The notes beneath the pieces were generated by a model. It did no database searches. It saw only the letters and a program-made list of their open reading frames with translations, and was not told where the DNA came from. Positions 33,185 through 44,010 of a stretch of 64,000 nt of DNA are shown piece after piece. The translations under genes and the position numbers were made by a program. The stretch comes from Tupaia tana (lineage: Eukaryota > Chordata > Mammalia > Scandentia > Tupaiidae), in contig JAKSZU010000004.1 in NCBI GenBank assembly GCA_026018925.1, positions 14,958,964 to 15,022,963 of the forward strand, in the 5' to 3' direction. Position 1 is the first letter of the stretch; each line of letters opens with the position of its first letter.

Positions 33185-34200
33185 TCCTCAGTCATTCCTT
33201 CTTCATCCCCACCCCTATGTGCCAGGAACCGGGTCAGACACTGGGTCAGGGCAGGAAGCAGACAGGCATGGTGTCTGCCCTGCCTGGCGGGGAACAACTA
33301 TTAAACAGTGAAAATGTGGAAAAGTTATAACCTCATACACATGGAACAACGTGTGAGCCAGGCTGCACCCTCGCTCAGGTACGGAAAAACTGAGCCGTGC
33401 CGGGAGGGGGCTGCCCAGCTCTGAGGAGGTGACGTTTTCATGGAGGTCAGAAAGGTAAAGAGCTCCCCTACAGAAGCAGCAGCTCAAACAAAGGCCCTGA
33501 GGCCACGGGAACATCCAAGATGTCCAAAGCCAGGAGTCTAGGGAGAGCCTTGTGGCCACATCTGGCAGGGCTTTGCCCTATAAGAGTTTATTTATTTTGC
33601 TATAAGATACATGCACCCGGGAGCAGGGGACAGAGAAAGTGAGAAAGCACCCCACCCCAGAGGGGATGCCCATACCGCAGTCCCTTCTCCTCCATTCTCT
33701 TCTCAGAATCTTGGGGGATGCATGCACCTGATGTGTTTGTCATGCTTCCAGGTCCAGGACTTGAACCGCTCTATTTGCCATCTCAGATCCAGCTGTCCCC
33801 CTGGCCCAAGAGTTTATGTTTTGTTTTGAAAGCAGTGGAAGGATTTTGGAGGGGTTTGATCAACTTGCTTTGGCTGCCGAACAGAAAATGGACTAGGGGC
33901 GAGAACACCAGCTTGTTAGGCCAGTGGGACGTCCAGTCAAAGGAAGATGGTGCCTGGACCAGGGTGGTGGCAGTGCAGATAGAGTTAGCGCGCTGTTGTC
34001 TGGGGGACTTCAGGTCTGGGGGAGGGGTGCAGAGGACAGCAGGAGAGGACTAGTCTGAAAGAAGCACCGAACAGGGACAGGTCTGCAGACCTGGAGAGCC
34101 TGGAGCTCCCTCGGGGCAGTCAGGGAGAAGGTGAGGTCAACTGTGCCATCCCGCTGTCCTGCTGGCTCTTCCTAACTTGTACTGTTTCCTCGCCAAGGCT
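33185..34200 (+). repeat. L2, split by a SINE
   Basis: CCTATGTGCCAGGAACCGGG, GACGTTTTCATGGAGGTCAG and CAAAGGCCCTGAGGCCACGG, then after the SINE at 33589-33806 AAGCAGTGGAAGGATTTTGG and TTTGATCAACTTGC. The two halves are collinear with L2. Confidence 0.8.
33589..33806 (-). mobile_element. SINE, long subfamily, decayed
   Basis: Antisense copy with TTGCTATAAGATACATGC, body and a degraded head. AAGAGTTTAT precedes it and AAGAGTTTAT follows it, the target duplication inside an L2. Confidence 0.85.
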
Positions 34201-34269
34201 GCCCCTTCACCTGCCCTTGCCTGCCCTGGTACTCCAAAAGTGAGGCAGTGGGCCTCGGTCCCTCCTCAG

Positions 34270-34460
34270 GGAGGCCAAACCACAGGTGCAGGGAATGAGT
34301 TGGGATTTAGAAGGCTGGATCGAGTCCTGGTGCAGTCCCCAAAGAGCTCTGACTTGTGGCTCACTTAACCCTTCGAGCCTCCATTTCCCCATCTCTAGAA
34401 CGGGGATGATTATACGGCTCACCTGGAGGACGTGCTTCAAGACCGGTCATGCCAAGTAGA
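34270..34460 (+). repeat. MIR
   Basis: GGATCGAGTCCTGGTGC, CCTTCGAGCCTCCATTTCCCC and AACGGGGATGATTATACGG match MIR. Confidence 0.75.
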
Positions 34461-34479
34461 TGCCCCCCGAAGTCCAGCG

Positions 34480-34640
34480 GATGTTGAGCGGTGTGCAGAC
34501 ACCCGTGTTTCACATGCAGCCTCTAGACCTATTTTGCGAATGAGAAAGCAGAGGCGCAGAGATGTGTGAGCAACTTGCTTAATGATTACACAGAGCCCCC
34601 AGCACCCCTGCTGGCCCACCCTGCTCTGGGTCCTGCAGTT
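34480..34640 (-). repeat. MIR
   Basis: GAATGAGAAAGCAGAGGCGCAG and GCAACTTGCTTAATGATTACACAG are the reversed MIR core. Confidence 0.7.
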
Positions 34641-34954
34641 GCCACTCCCACCCAGGTTCCTGGACTCCCGCTCCTCTCCTCCCAGGATCAGCACCCTATA
34701 CACTGGCTTTTCCCCGTCAGGGTTTAAACAGTCTTGTAGTTTTTAAACAACAAAACCAAAACTTGACTATCCTCCCTGCAGCCCTCATCCCCTCCAGCTG
34801 CCATCTTTTCTTCCCAGCCACAGCCAATCTTAGGGTGATCACTGATGCCCTCCTTTCCACTCCTCTCCACGCGTCCTCGGCCGCCTTCAGCTCCCACCAT
34901 CTCACTGGTCCTGCTCTTGACAAGGTCCAGACGATCCCCTGTGAGCTGCTCTGT

Positions 34955-35130
34955 GCCAGGTGTTACAGAATCAAACAGGCCTGTTTGACTCAAGCCCCAG
35001 AGGTGCCACTCACTGGCTGAGTGACCTTGGACCAGTGACTTGACCTCTCTGAGCCTGTAAGGTGGGGGTAATAATGATGAAGGCCCACATGAGATAAAGT
35101 GCCTGGTGCAGCGTGGGTGCTTAATGGAGG
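34955..35130 (+). repeat. MIR
   Basis: GAGTGACCTTGGACCAGTGAC, CTCTCTGAGCCTGTAAGG and GCCTGGTGCAGCGTGGGTGC. Confidence 0.85.
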
Positions 35131-35774
35131 ATGGTCATTCTCCCACACTCTGCCGGGGCTCATGGCAGGCCTGGGCTGGGGGCACCAAGCAGGTATCCCC
35201 AAAGGTCATTTCTCACAGTATTAGGTGTCACTGGAGCTGTCCGTTGGCTGTGATAGGAAATGGATCTGCTGTCAGGATTAAGGAGTCATTGCCATATCTT
35301 CCCGAACCGGTTTCTCTGGGCTGGAGACCAGGGTGGTGGGATTCACAGGGACAGATGGGTGCCGAGGGCTGTCCTTGGCATGTGTACCGTGGTGGCACGG
35401 GTGTGGCAGAGAGTCTGAGCCCCTCGTCTTTTCCCCTCCCTTGCCTCCCTGTGGACACCTCAGGGAGCCATCCAGGCTGTCAGAAGCAACAACCAAGACA
35501 GTGGAGGCCGGGTGGGGAGGGGCAGGTTTACAGGAAAACGTTCACCTGGGAAGACATCCAGAGACACTTAGGAGCTGGAATGTCTGGGCCTTTGGGACTG
35601 CTGGTATGTGGGGGCTGGGGAGAGGAGGAGCCAGGGTTTCTGGCTGAGCCTTGGGGTGGATGGAGGTGCCATCTCTGAGGGGGTGAGCAGTGGGGGAGGG
35701 AGCTGGTGGGGCCCTGCCCAGCAGCGCTGAGCGCGTCTTTGTCCTCAACCTTGGAACTGATGAGGGGCGAGAGC

Positions 35775-35990
35775 AGAAGAGTGTCTGGGTTAAAGCATGA
35801 ACTCCAGACTCGGTGCCTGGGTTCAGATCTCAACTGTGACATGTCAGACAATCCTTTAACCTCACTGCACCTTGATTACCTTCTCTATAAACAGAGGAAA
35901 TTACAGCATCCACCATGTAGGCTTACTGGAGTTCACGCACAGTGGCAGGTAGAGCAGTAAACATGAAGCCCTTGAACAAAAGCACCTGGG
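35775..35990 (+). repeat. MIR
   Basis: GAACTCCAGACTCGGTGCCTGG, AATCCTTTAACCTCACTGC and GAGGAAATTACAGC. Confidence 0.85.
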
Positions 35991-36031
35991 GGCGAGTGGG
36001 CATCGTTATTTTCTCTGTAGGTCTTTCTTGC

Positions 36032-36050
36032 CCCCCCCCCCCCCCCCCCC
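36032..36050 (+). repeat. Poly-C run
   Basis: A C homopolymer of about 20 bases, 65 nt before exon 4. Its length may be unreliable in an assembly. Confidence 0.95.
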
Positions 36051-36116
36051 GTGATTGCTACCTGCCATGCCTGTGGTGACCATGGCTTGATGACGCGGTG
36101 TCTCCATCTCTTCCAG

Positions 36117-36262
36117 GCAAACCTGTCTTCATCAAGGTCCCTGAGGACCAGACGGGGCTGTCAGGAGGGGTGGCCTCCTTCGTGTGCCAGGCCACAGGAG
36201 AACCCAAGCCACGCATCACGTGGATGAAGAAGGGGAAGAAAGTCAGTTCTCAGCGCTTTGAG
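36117..36262 (+). CDS. PTPRF: PTPRF exon 4: N-terminal half of Ig domain 1
   Basis: Phase 1 in, phase 0 out. It encodes residues 21-69, from [12 protein letters not shown] to SSQRFE. Cys44 is the first cysteine of Ig1 and Trp56 is the core tryptophan. The basic cluster KKGKK (residues 58-62) corresponds to the heparan and chondroitin sulfate binding loop known in LAR-family phosphatases. Acceptor is CATCTCTTCCAG and donor TTTGAG|GTGTGT. No frame break is present. The sequence is essentially that of human LAR in this stretch as I recall it. Confidence 0.97.
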
Positions 36263-36429
36263 GTGTGTCCCAGGGCAGGCAGGGCCCGAGGACTGCCCGC
36301 TCGAGGCACTGCTCCTGCATCCTCTCCTCCGGTCGCCCTCCTCTGGACCTTTTGGCTGTAGAAGGATGACTGACTCTGAGCAGGCCCCCATGTCCTGAGC
36401 GGGCTGTGACCACATCTGTCCTCTGACAG
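36263..36429 (+). other. PTPRF: PTPRF intron 4 (167 nt)
   Basis: A short intron, GT at 36263 and AG ending 36429, with the acceptor context TCTGTCCTCTGACAG. It contains no recognisable repeat. Confidence 0.95.
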
Positions 36430-36571
36430 GTCATCGAGTTTGACGACGGGGCGGGGTCGGTGTTGCGGATCCAGCCGTTGCGGGTGCAGCGTGATGAAGC
36501 CATCTATGAGTGCACGGCCACCAACAGCCTGGGAGAGATCAACACGAGTGCCAAGCTGTCGGTGCTCGAAG
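36430..36571 (+). CDS. PTPRF: PTPRF exon 5: C-terminal half of Ig domain 1
   Basis: Phase 0 in, phase 1 out. It encodes residues 70-116 plus the first base of Glu117, from [10 protein letters not shown] through [17 protein letters not shown] to LSVLE. Cys97 in the YEC motif pairs with Cys44 to form the Ig1 disulfide. Donor is GAAG|GTGCGT. The following exon restores the frame to EEQLPPG, as expected for LAR. Confidence 0.97.
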
Positions 36572-37049
36572 GTGCGTGCCAGGGAGGGGCGTGGCGTGGG
36601 GGCCGGCAGGTGGAGGTGTTGGGGGAGCAGTCAGTGCTGGCCCTGCCACGGGCCTGTTTGCTTGGCAGGAAGGAGGACCAGCCGTCTGGGGGTCAGGGTA
36701 GGTCCCAGGATCTGGCCTGGACTGGTCAGTGTAAATTGCTGAGGCCCACTTGGTGCACAGTGCTGAGCAGTCACTGCTTCGTGGGCTCCAGAGTCTGGCT
36801 CCAACTTGGAGCTTCATGGCTGTGGCAGGGGGTCTGATTTTCACGTGGAGCCTGGAGTAGGCGTCAGGTATGTCCTCATTGCCCTCATGAGCAGGGCCCC
36901 ACGTCGGGGCTGGGGCTCTGTCTGGAGTCCTGTATCTTCTCCCACTTGGTGGCTCCTCCATTCACTCACACACTCCCCAGCCTGCCTTGAGGTCCAGGGG
37001 GTCATCTTACTGGGTGCTGCCTTCTAAGAACAGTCCTTAGTAAGCCCTA

Positions 37050-37420
37050 GGGGCAGTCCCTGAGGCTGGGGACACAGGAGGAAGGAACTGTGTCTAAGCC
37101 AAGTCTTGGGGACAGATGGTGGTCAGGCATCTGCCCAGACCCTGAGGCAAGAGAGAATGGAGCTGGCAGAGAACTCTGAGTAGTTCAGGTTGGGGTTGTT
37201 TTGAACAGGGGTGGGGGCACAGCTGGAGAGCATAGGACGGTAGGGGGAGAGCAATTCAGCATGAGACTAGAGAGTTTGGGGGGCAGAGCACACAGGATCA
37301 GACTGAGATGACACCTTCCTGGGAGTGCACAGGGAGCCACTGATGGGGTGAGGAGTGACACGATCCAACCACTGTGGGCTCGTCCGTTGGAATACAGCTG
37401 TGTATTTTCAAAATACTACA
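37050..37420 (+). repeat. L2 fragment
   Basis: GGCTGGGGACACAGGAGGAAGG, CAGGGAGCCACTGATGGGG and GAGTGACACGATCCAACC. Confidence 0.75.
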
Positions 37421-37592
37421 TTGATTGATCTTGCTTTTTTAAATGCAATTTCAATGCCAATACCTGGGTGGTGGTGAAAAATTGAAAAGTATAGAATATA
37501 GCACAGAGAAAGATAAAAATTGCTCATTATCCTACCTCTACCATTAAAATGTGGTTATCTCCTGTGGCCATCTTCTGTGCATGCGTATTCGG

Positions 37593-37900
37593 TTGACCCT
37601 TGAACAACACCCGTTTGCACTGCACAGATCCATTTTTATGTTAACTTTTTTTTTCCAGTAAATAATGTAAGTGTATTTTTTTTCCTTATGACTTTCATGG
37701 GATACTTTATTGCAAAAATATGGTATGTAGTGTATATATAAAATGTGTAAGACATGTTCCCTGCCTTTATGTCATCAGTAAGACTTCTGGACAGCAGTAG
37801 GTTATTAGCAGTTAAGGTTTTGGGGAGTCAAAAATTCTACTCAGATAGTCCACTGCACGGGGAGTTGGCATCCCTAGCCCCCATGTTGTTCAAGGGTCAA
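37593..37900 (+). mobile_element. Tigger/MER2-group non-autonomous DNA transposon
   Basis: Perfect 17-bp terminal inverted repeats, TTGACCCTTGAACAACA at 37593-37609 and its complement at 37884-37900. The interior matches the MER2-like pogo/Tigger group from memory. The flanking 3 bp resemble the usual CAG/CTG ends with one change each. Confidence 0.92.
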
Positions 37901-38164
37901 GTGTATATGTGTGCATGAAATGGAATCACATATTGCTCAGTGATTTGTAGACTGCTCTAAAAAGGAAAACCAACACGTACTGTGAACCTCTTCCTCACCA
38001 GTAAATATTCTCCTGCATCGTTGTCTTAATGACTTTGGATAAGCAATCACTGGAACTAGCCAGTCTTTTATTGTTGGACACACATGTTGTTAACAGTATT
38101 TGCTTTTCAGAATAACATGTCATGTACATCCTTGCAGAAAGATATGTTCACCTTCCCTTTTTTA

Positions 38165-38420
38165 AATTTTTATTTATTTTTTTAGTCTGCTTCAGCACGC
38201 ATGCGCTCATTGCAGGGGTGGGGTGGAGAATCGCCCTCCCGCCAGGGCAGTGGGTGGAGGGAATGGCCATGCTGCAGTCTCTTCTCTGTTCTCCTCTTGG
38301 GATTTTGGGTACACATGCACACACGCCTGATGTGTTTTTCAAACCACCAGGTCTGTGACTCAAACTGTAATCAGGGGTATAGGGTCTAGCCACCTGAACT
38401 TCCATGCCACCTGCTGGGTC
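38165..38420 (-). mobile_element. SINE, long subfamily, decayed
   Basis: Antisense copy from CACGCATGCGCTC to CCACCTGCTGGGTC, inserted in the old L1. The AG tract is replaced by unrelated GC-rich sequence. Confidence 0.82.
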
Positions 38421-38595
38421 AAGCTTCCTATTTTCTTATTCTAGATTCTTGGAAGTAGAATGGGTAGGTCAAAGAATACATGCACTTTTAAGCCTTTTAA
38501 GATTTCCAAAAGATGGTATCAGTTTATGCCCCTGCCAAGCAGAACATAAGAGGGCCCCTTTTCTGCACATACTCACCTGCAGTGAGAATTATTTT

Positions 38596-38853
38596 ATTTT
38601 ATTTTATTTTATTTTTGGAGAGGCTTTTGCTATAGGGTGCGTGCGTTCGCCAGAAAGAGAGAGACAGAAAGCGAGAAATCAACCCCGGGGGGATAGCCAC
38701 GCCGCAATCCCTTCTCCTCCATTCTCCTCTCAGGATCTTGGGCACGTATGCACATGCACCCGGCATGAGTTTAAGCCACTGGGTCCGGGACTTGAACCGC
38801 GGTCGGCCACATGGGAGTTCAGCAACATAGCCATTATGCTAACTGAGGTCCCT
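38596..38853 (-). mobile_element. SINE, long subfamily, young
   Basis: An (ATTTT)n tail is followed by GCTATAGGGTGCGTGCG, body and head ATGCTAACTGAGGTCC. Target duplication AGTGAGAATTATTTT at 38581 and AGTGGGAATTATTTTT at 38854. Confidence 0.93.
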
Positions 38854-39094
38854 AGTGGGAATTATTTTTAAAAATCTCTGCCAAGTTAATAGGCAAAAAA
38901 TGGCATCTCAATTTAATTTGCATTTCTTTGATGATAAGAGCAGTTGGACATCTCTCACAGTGGCCATTTGTACACTGGGTTTCTGTGTTTGCACACGCAT
39001 CTGTGGGGCAACTCACGCAGCCGTGCATCTCCTGATTTAGTATTTTTGTAGCGCTTCACTGACCCCTCCTTACCCCGGGTTCTGAAAGATCTTA

Positions 39095-39515
39095 GGCCGT
39101 GGAAGACAGTGGTTAAGAGCAGGACTCTGGGGCCAGCAGATGACGTGGAGCTTAAGGTGCTGTATCCTGCGTGGCCAGGTGCGTGGTTGAGTCCTGGACT
39201 TGGCAGCTTGAGAATCACACCAGGCACATTTGTGTGCGTCCCCAAAATCCCTAGAGGAGAAGGGATTAGGGTGTGGCCATCCCCTCTGGGGGTGAGTTCT
39301 CTTTCTCTCTCTCTGGTGAGTGCTTGTAGCCTATAGCAAAACCTAAAAAAAGATGAAAGAAAAAAAAGAGGAGGAGGGACTCTGCATCATTTACACCGTG
39401 GACATGACCTTGGGCCAGGAACTGCCTGCGAGCCTCATGTGCCTCTGTAAGCAGGGTTGAAATACCCATTGCCTCAGCTGGCTTGGAGGATTAAGTACAA
39501 GGTAGTTAAGTGTGT
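39095..39515 (+). repeat. MIR, split by a SINE
   Basis: GACAGTGGTTAAGAGCAGGACTC is the MIR start. After the SINE, GGACATGACCTTGGGCC, CTCATGTGCCTCTGTAAGC and GGAGGATTAAGTACAAGG continue it. Confidence 0.85.
39130..39372 (+). mobile_element. SINE, long subfamily, inside a MIR
   Basis: GGCCAGCAGATGACGTGGAGC to GTAGCCTATAGCAAAACC and an A-rich tail. GGACTCTG before and after it is the target duplication. Confidence 0.9.
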
Positions 39516-39965
39516 CCTGGGATTGCTGGTGACTGATTCTGTGTGGGGTTGTAGCCATGCGTCCTGAGGCCTGGCCCTGTGAGCAGATGGTGCTTGTCTC
39601 CGTGCTGCCTGGAACCATCCTGGGGGGCGGGGACCCAGAGGACAGGCCTGGGCTGAACCCTGTGCCGAGTGTTCTCATCTCCTCCCTGCCCTTCCTGACC
39701 TGTTTCCCCACTGGGAACTGGGGCAGGTACTTCAGTACTGTTCTCCCTCCTGTTGGCATCTGCCCCAGCAGGGAGCCACCTGCTGTGTCCTGGGATTTGG
39801 GCAGTGCTGAAGGGCCACTTCCTGAATGTTCCATGCCCTCTCTTCCACACAAGCTGTGCTTGCCTCATCTGGCTCCCTGCTCCTTGTTAGCATTGAAAGA
39901 GAATTTTGGACTCGGTCCCTGGGCCCCCATTGATCTATCTCTGTCTTGGAGCGCTCCTACTAGAT

Positions 39966-40155
39966 AGGCCAGCAGGTGGTGTGGTGGTTAAGGCACTGGA
40001 CTCCCACGTGGCCTACTGCAGTTCAAGTCCTGGACCTGGTGGCTTGCTTTCTCACTTTCCTCCCCTGCTCTGTCTCTCTCTGGTGAGCACATGTGCCCTA
40101 TAGCAAACTTAAAATAATAATAAATTCAGTTAAATAAGTAATTATTAAAAAAAGA
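39966..40155 (+). mobile_element. SINE, hybrid (short body, long-subfamily tail)
   Basis: GGCCAGCAGGTGGTGTGGTGG and GGCTTGCTTTCTCACTTTCC are the short subfamily; GGTGAGCACATGTGCCCTATAGC is the tail of the long one. Confidence 0.88.
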
Positions 40156-41089
40156 TCTAGAAGGGTGAAGGTGGTCTTTCAGAGGAGGACCACTCAGTTT
40201 TGCGAGGGGTTTCTGCATTTGTACAGGCCCTCCTGGCTAAGGGTTTCTCTGTCACGGTGGTATAGGTCTGTGCTTCGGGGTGTGGGAGGTGTGTGATGAG
40301 GTGGGGAGAGGTGGGGCAGATCTCTGGCCGTCCTGGCTCCCAGGCTGGGGGAGGAGCCGTAGGCCGAAGCGAGCCCCTCCCACCATGGCTTTGTGTGTTC
40401 ATGCAGCAGCCCGTAGACAAAATGCTGACTTACAGGGTTGGCCTGTGTAACCTTGACCAGCTTGGGGCTTGGCAGAAAGGAGTGTAGGTGGGCCCAGAGG
40501 GAAGCAGCCCAGACTGTGACCATCCCAGCCCCGCCCCTCCCTCAGAGGGAACTGGGTGAAAGGATGGCTTGACTGGCACTCGGGGGTGGAGCCAGGGAGA
40601 GCCAAGGCCATTCTTGGGAGGCCATCACAAGGTCTATGGAGAGAAGATGACCCTGGTTTGGGGCTAAGGGATAACATGTCCTGCCCGTCCCCTCCAAGGT
40701 GGGCACACATGCTCATGGCCTGCTGGACTCTTCAAGGCTGCCCGGGGTACCCTGGCGCAGGTGAGGGCTCAGCACAGGCCCCACAGGGAGCCCAGACCCA
40801 CAGGTCTGTTTCGTGCCCTCTCCCCCTGCCCCCTCCCACACCAGGCCTTGCTGGTCTCACTCTGGCTCCCTGCTCCCAGCCACTCCTGCTACACCCTCCC
40901 CTTCTGGAGACCCCCATGCCGCTGCCACCTGGTGGCCTTTACGCCTGGCCTCCAGAGCAGGACTCCCATTCCTGGTGTGGTCCAGCAAGCCTCCACTGGG
41001 ACTGGGGACAAGGTGGGGGTGCCCAGCCCAGCTGGCTGGGGTGAGCCTGTCCTGGGCTGTGACAGCGCAGGGCCCGCCGCCCAGCGTTC

Positions 41090-41260
41090 CTGTCTGAGTG
41101 GTAATTGAAGCCATTAGCGCGCCAGCCTCTCCCTCGCCGGGTAATGGCAGGAAAAGCTCTTCTCGCTCCGCACTCTTGAGGCGGCGGCTGAATCACTCCC
41201 CCTCCAGCCCGCCCGCTGCCGCCACTGAGACAGGGAATCTGACATTTTCCCTCATGAGGG
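41090..41260. promoter_or_regulatory. Candidate conserved element in intron 5
   Basis: GTGGTAATTGAAGCCATTAGCGCGCCAG, GGGTAATGGC and CTTGAGGCGGCGGCTGAATCAC are non-repetitive, mix AT-rich homeodomain cores with CpGs and differ from their flanks. Confidence 0.3.
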
Positions 41261-41559
41261 AGGGGAGCTGTGGGGGAGGGGAGGCAGCCTTGATTCTGGC
41301 CTTTCCCTCCAGGAGGTGGAGGGCCGTGAGGGTCTTGGAGCTCAGTCTGGAGGTCATGGATTCACCTGGGGCAGCCGCTCCAAGCCAGGCGGAACTGTGG
41401 TCGCAAAAGCCCCAAGAGGGGACTGGACAGCCAGAGGTGTAGGCAGGTCCCTAGTGACTTTAGGTATGTTCTGGCAGGGACAAGCAGGAGGAACCAGGGC
41501 CTTGTCCCGGGGGATCTGGCTCTACAGGCTCACAGAGCAGACAACCTTGTGATCATGGA

Positions 41560-42060
41560 TGTAGCAGATAACGTGTGCTCTGTGTGATGCGGGTGCGCCG
41601 TGTGCTGTAAGGCAGTGTGTGTGAAGCGTGTGCCGTGATGTGCACAGCAGGGCACTTACAGCAGGCTGCGTGTGTATGCTCAGGCAGTGGGGGAGGGCTG
41701 GGAGTGTCTGCCAGGTGGTGTATACCTTATGGGTTGTGTGTGCAGCTGTAACAAGCAATGTGTGTGTATCAGGCAGTGTGAGCGTATGTGAGCAGCAGGC
41801 AGTGTGCGCATGGGAGCAGGCAGCGTGCGCTTGTGTAGTAGGCAGTGTGTGTGTGCACGCACACTTGCCACTGTGAGCATCAGGTAATATGCATGCTGCA
41901 CAGCAAGTGGCGTGTGCAGCAGCGTGTGTGCGTGCACATCAGGCAGTATGCGAGTGTACAGCAGATGGTGTGTGCAGAAGGCCGTGTGTGTGCGTGCGTG
42001 CGCACAGCCGGCAGCATGGGGGCTACACAGCAGGTAGTACGCACCTCACAAGCTGTGTGG
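41560..42060 (+). repeat. GTG-rich minisatellite
   Basis: At least ten units of about 20-38 bp with the core CAGGCAGTGTGTGTG, often preceded by CAG, for example at 41782, 41808 and 41820. Units vary in length and sequence. Confidence 0.88.
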
Positions 42061-43527
42061 ACGCCAGCAGCCTGAGTTGAATGTGGGGTCAGTCTGGCAC
42101 TGGTGGGAGGTCCGAGAAGCTGTGTCTGGGCTCATGTTTCTTGGAGCTGTTGGTTCCCAGGACAGCTGGACAGAGATGGACGTGAGATGGGTTGGACTGA
42201 GCTGTACTCAGTGGCTGCAGTGGCACCTCGGCAGTTCCTCTGCAGCCAGCACAGGAGGAATTTGGGACCCTCTCCTCTCCCTCTGCTCCTCCCCCCAAGC
42301 CCAGGCTCCCTACCAGTTGTTCCTGCCTCAGTGTCTGCTCAGAGGCCAAATCCACAGCACCCATGCCACAGGGTCTCAAGAACCCAGGTGTCTGCATGGA
42401 GCGCCTGGTGTTGCCCCCTTGCGGCAGGATCTCGGGAAGGGCCAACCAGCAGGCATGTTAATCGGGCCAGGATGAGCAAGTCGGAGCTGTGCTGGGCCTG
42501 GACCTCAGGGTTCTGCAGTGGCTCTGTCATCAACTGGCTCTGGGATCTGAGGGTGATGAAGAACTTCTTGAGAGACCCCCATACACATACACACAGTCCC
42601 TTTGGAAATAGTCCTGGGGACAGAGGACCATGGGCAATGGACCCTGCTCTTGGGCATCCTGGGGTGGGCTGGACACAGAGCAGAGCTGGAAGGGAGCGTC
42701 CATTTACAGAGTGAGTGCGTTTTTTCGAGGAGTCTTTGCTCCCTGCTCACCCCTCCTCACCGGGGCCTCTTTCCCCTCCACTCAGGGTGGAATGATTTGG
42801 CCCAGGTCTGACTCTGAGGGCTGGCGAGTTTGGGGAGAGCTACTATAGGCAGAAGGTGGATTCCCGGAGACAGGATGTGCCCCCTTTCTGTTGCCCCCAC
42901 AGATGTCAGTAACAGGCTGGTTTTGCAGACACTGGGCCCTGACCCCCACCTGAAATTCAGCCAGCCACACTAGACATGGAAAGGGACCCAGAGCCTGGAC
43001 CTCTCGTGACAGCTGAGGATGACCCATGTAACTCTAGTCCCGAGGCTGTGGTCTCTGGGAATGGTCCTCCCACCCCCATGACCACGATGGGTGGCTTCAG
43101 GACATGAGGTCCTACAACCAGTTCCTGGAAGTTCTGGGCCCCAGGCATGGGTATGGGAGAGGTGGCAGGAATGGGCACTGCCAGGGCCCTTGAAGGGAAG
43201 TCCCTGGGTTTCTCCCCCATTTTTCCAAGTTCTGATCTGCCTTCATGGGCCCAAGTGGACCTCCTTCTGGATGGTCCTCCTGAGGGATAGGCAGTACTCG
43301 TGCCTCTGCTGTTAGCCTGTGCCATCTGTCCCCCACACCGAGTTCCGAGTGCTTTGAGAGCCGCTGTGCTTACGCCCCTCTCCCCCAGCCTCATGATCAC
43401 AGTGGAGCCAATGGCTCTGAGAACAACTCACCAAGTGGAGGTTTAAATATCCCTGTGTGTGCATTTTTTTTTCATCCTTGGTAAGGTGCCCTCTCCCCCA
43501 GTTGCCAGGGCAGAGAGGAATTTTTTT

Positions 43528-43730
43528 TTAAAGTTTATTTATTCCATGATATAAAGACACACGCGCATACACATCCCCAACACGGTCTTCACACAGCAAC
43601 CCACCCAGCCTCAGCCCGCCTGGATTACTGGTGTGTTTGAGTACCTGGCATACAGCGGGTACTCAGGATGTGAACCTGGGACCTTCCTATGTGGGCGCAG
43701 GTGTGTTACTGCTATACTATGGTCTGGCCT
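43528..43730 (-). mobile_element. SINE of a different tRNA-derived family
   Basis: An antisense T-rich tail is followed by GATGTGAACCTGGGACC, a reversed B-box-like segment, and CTGCTATACTATGGTCTGGCC. It does not share the body of the two main SINE subfamilies. Confidence 0.6.
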
Positions 43731-44010
43731 GGGAGAGATTTTAATCAGGGTAATGACACGGTCTATTTATACTTCAGAATGGTTTTGGTGGGTGCAGAGC
43801 AGGTGGAAAGAGACTGGCCTGAGAGGTTGTTGCAGTCCAGGTGAGAGGTGGCATTGGTCTGAACCAGGTGAGGGTGGGGAGGCAGGAGGCTCTGTATTTC
43901 TGGCACCAGGATGGGTAGAAGTCAGTGCCATTTTCTAAGACTCAGTTGCAAGTGGGTCAGCTTTGAGGGGGTGAGTTGATGAGTCCTGGTAAAAATCTGT
44001 TGAGTTGGGG

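Larger units (their letters stand above)
28010..36116 (+). other. PTPRF: PTPRF intron 3
   Basis: GT at 28010 and AG at 36115-36116. Contents: the second copy of the 87-bp repeat (28037-28123), a (GT)n tract, a promoter-like patch at 28.6-28.9 kb, an AT-rich patch at 29.0 kb, L2 remains at 30.9, 32.0 and 33.2-34.2 kb, one SINE in an L2, a MIR cluster at 34.3-36.0 kb and a poly-C run. 29.1-30.9 kb has no feature I can name. Confidence 0.75.
37430..39060 (+). repeat. Old L1 (L1M-type) 3' region, split by three insertions
   Basis: Ordered pieces: AATTGAAAAGTATAGAATATAG, TGCTCATTATCCTACC, then GGAAGTAGAATGGGTAGGTC, AAAGATGGTATCAGTTTATGC, GGCAAAAAATGGCATCTCAA and TTTGCATTTCTTTGATGAT. It is interrupted by a DNA transposon and two SINEs. 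Confidence 0.8.
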
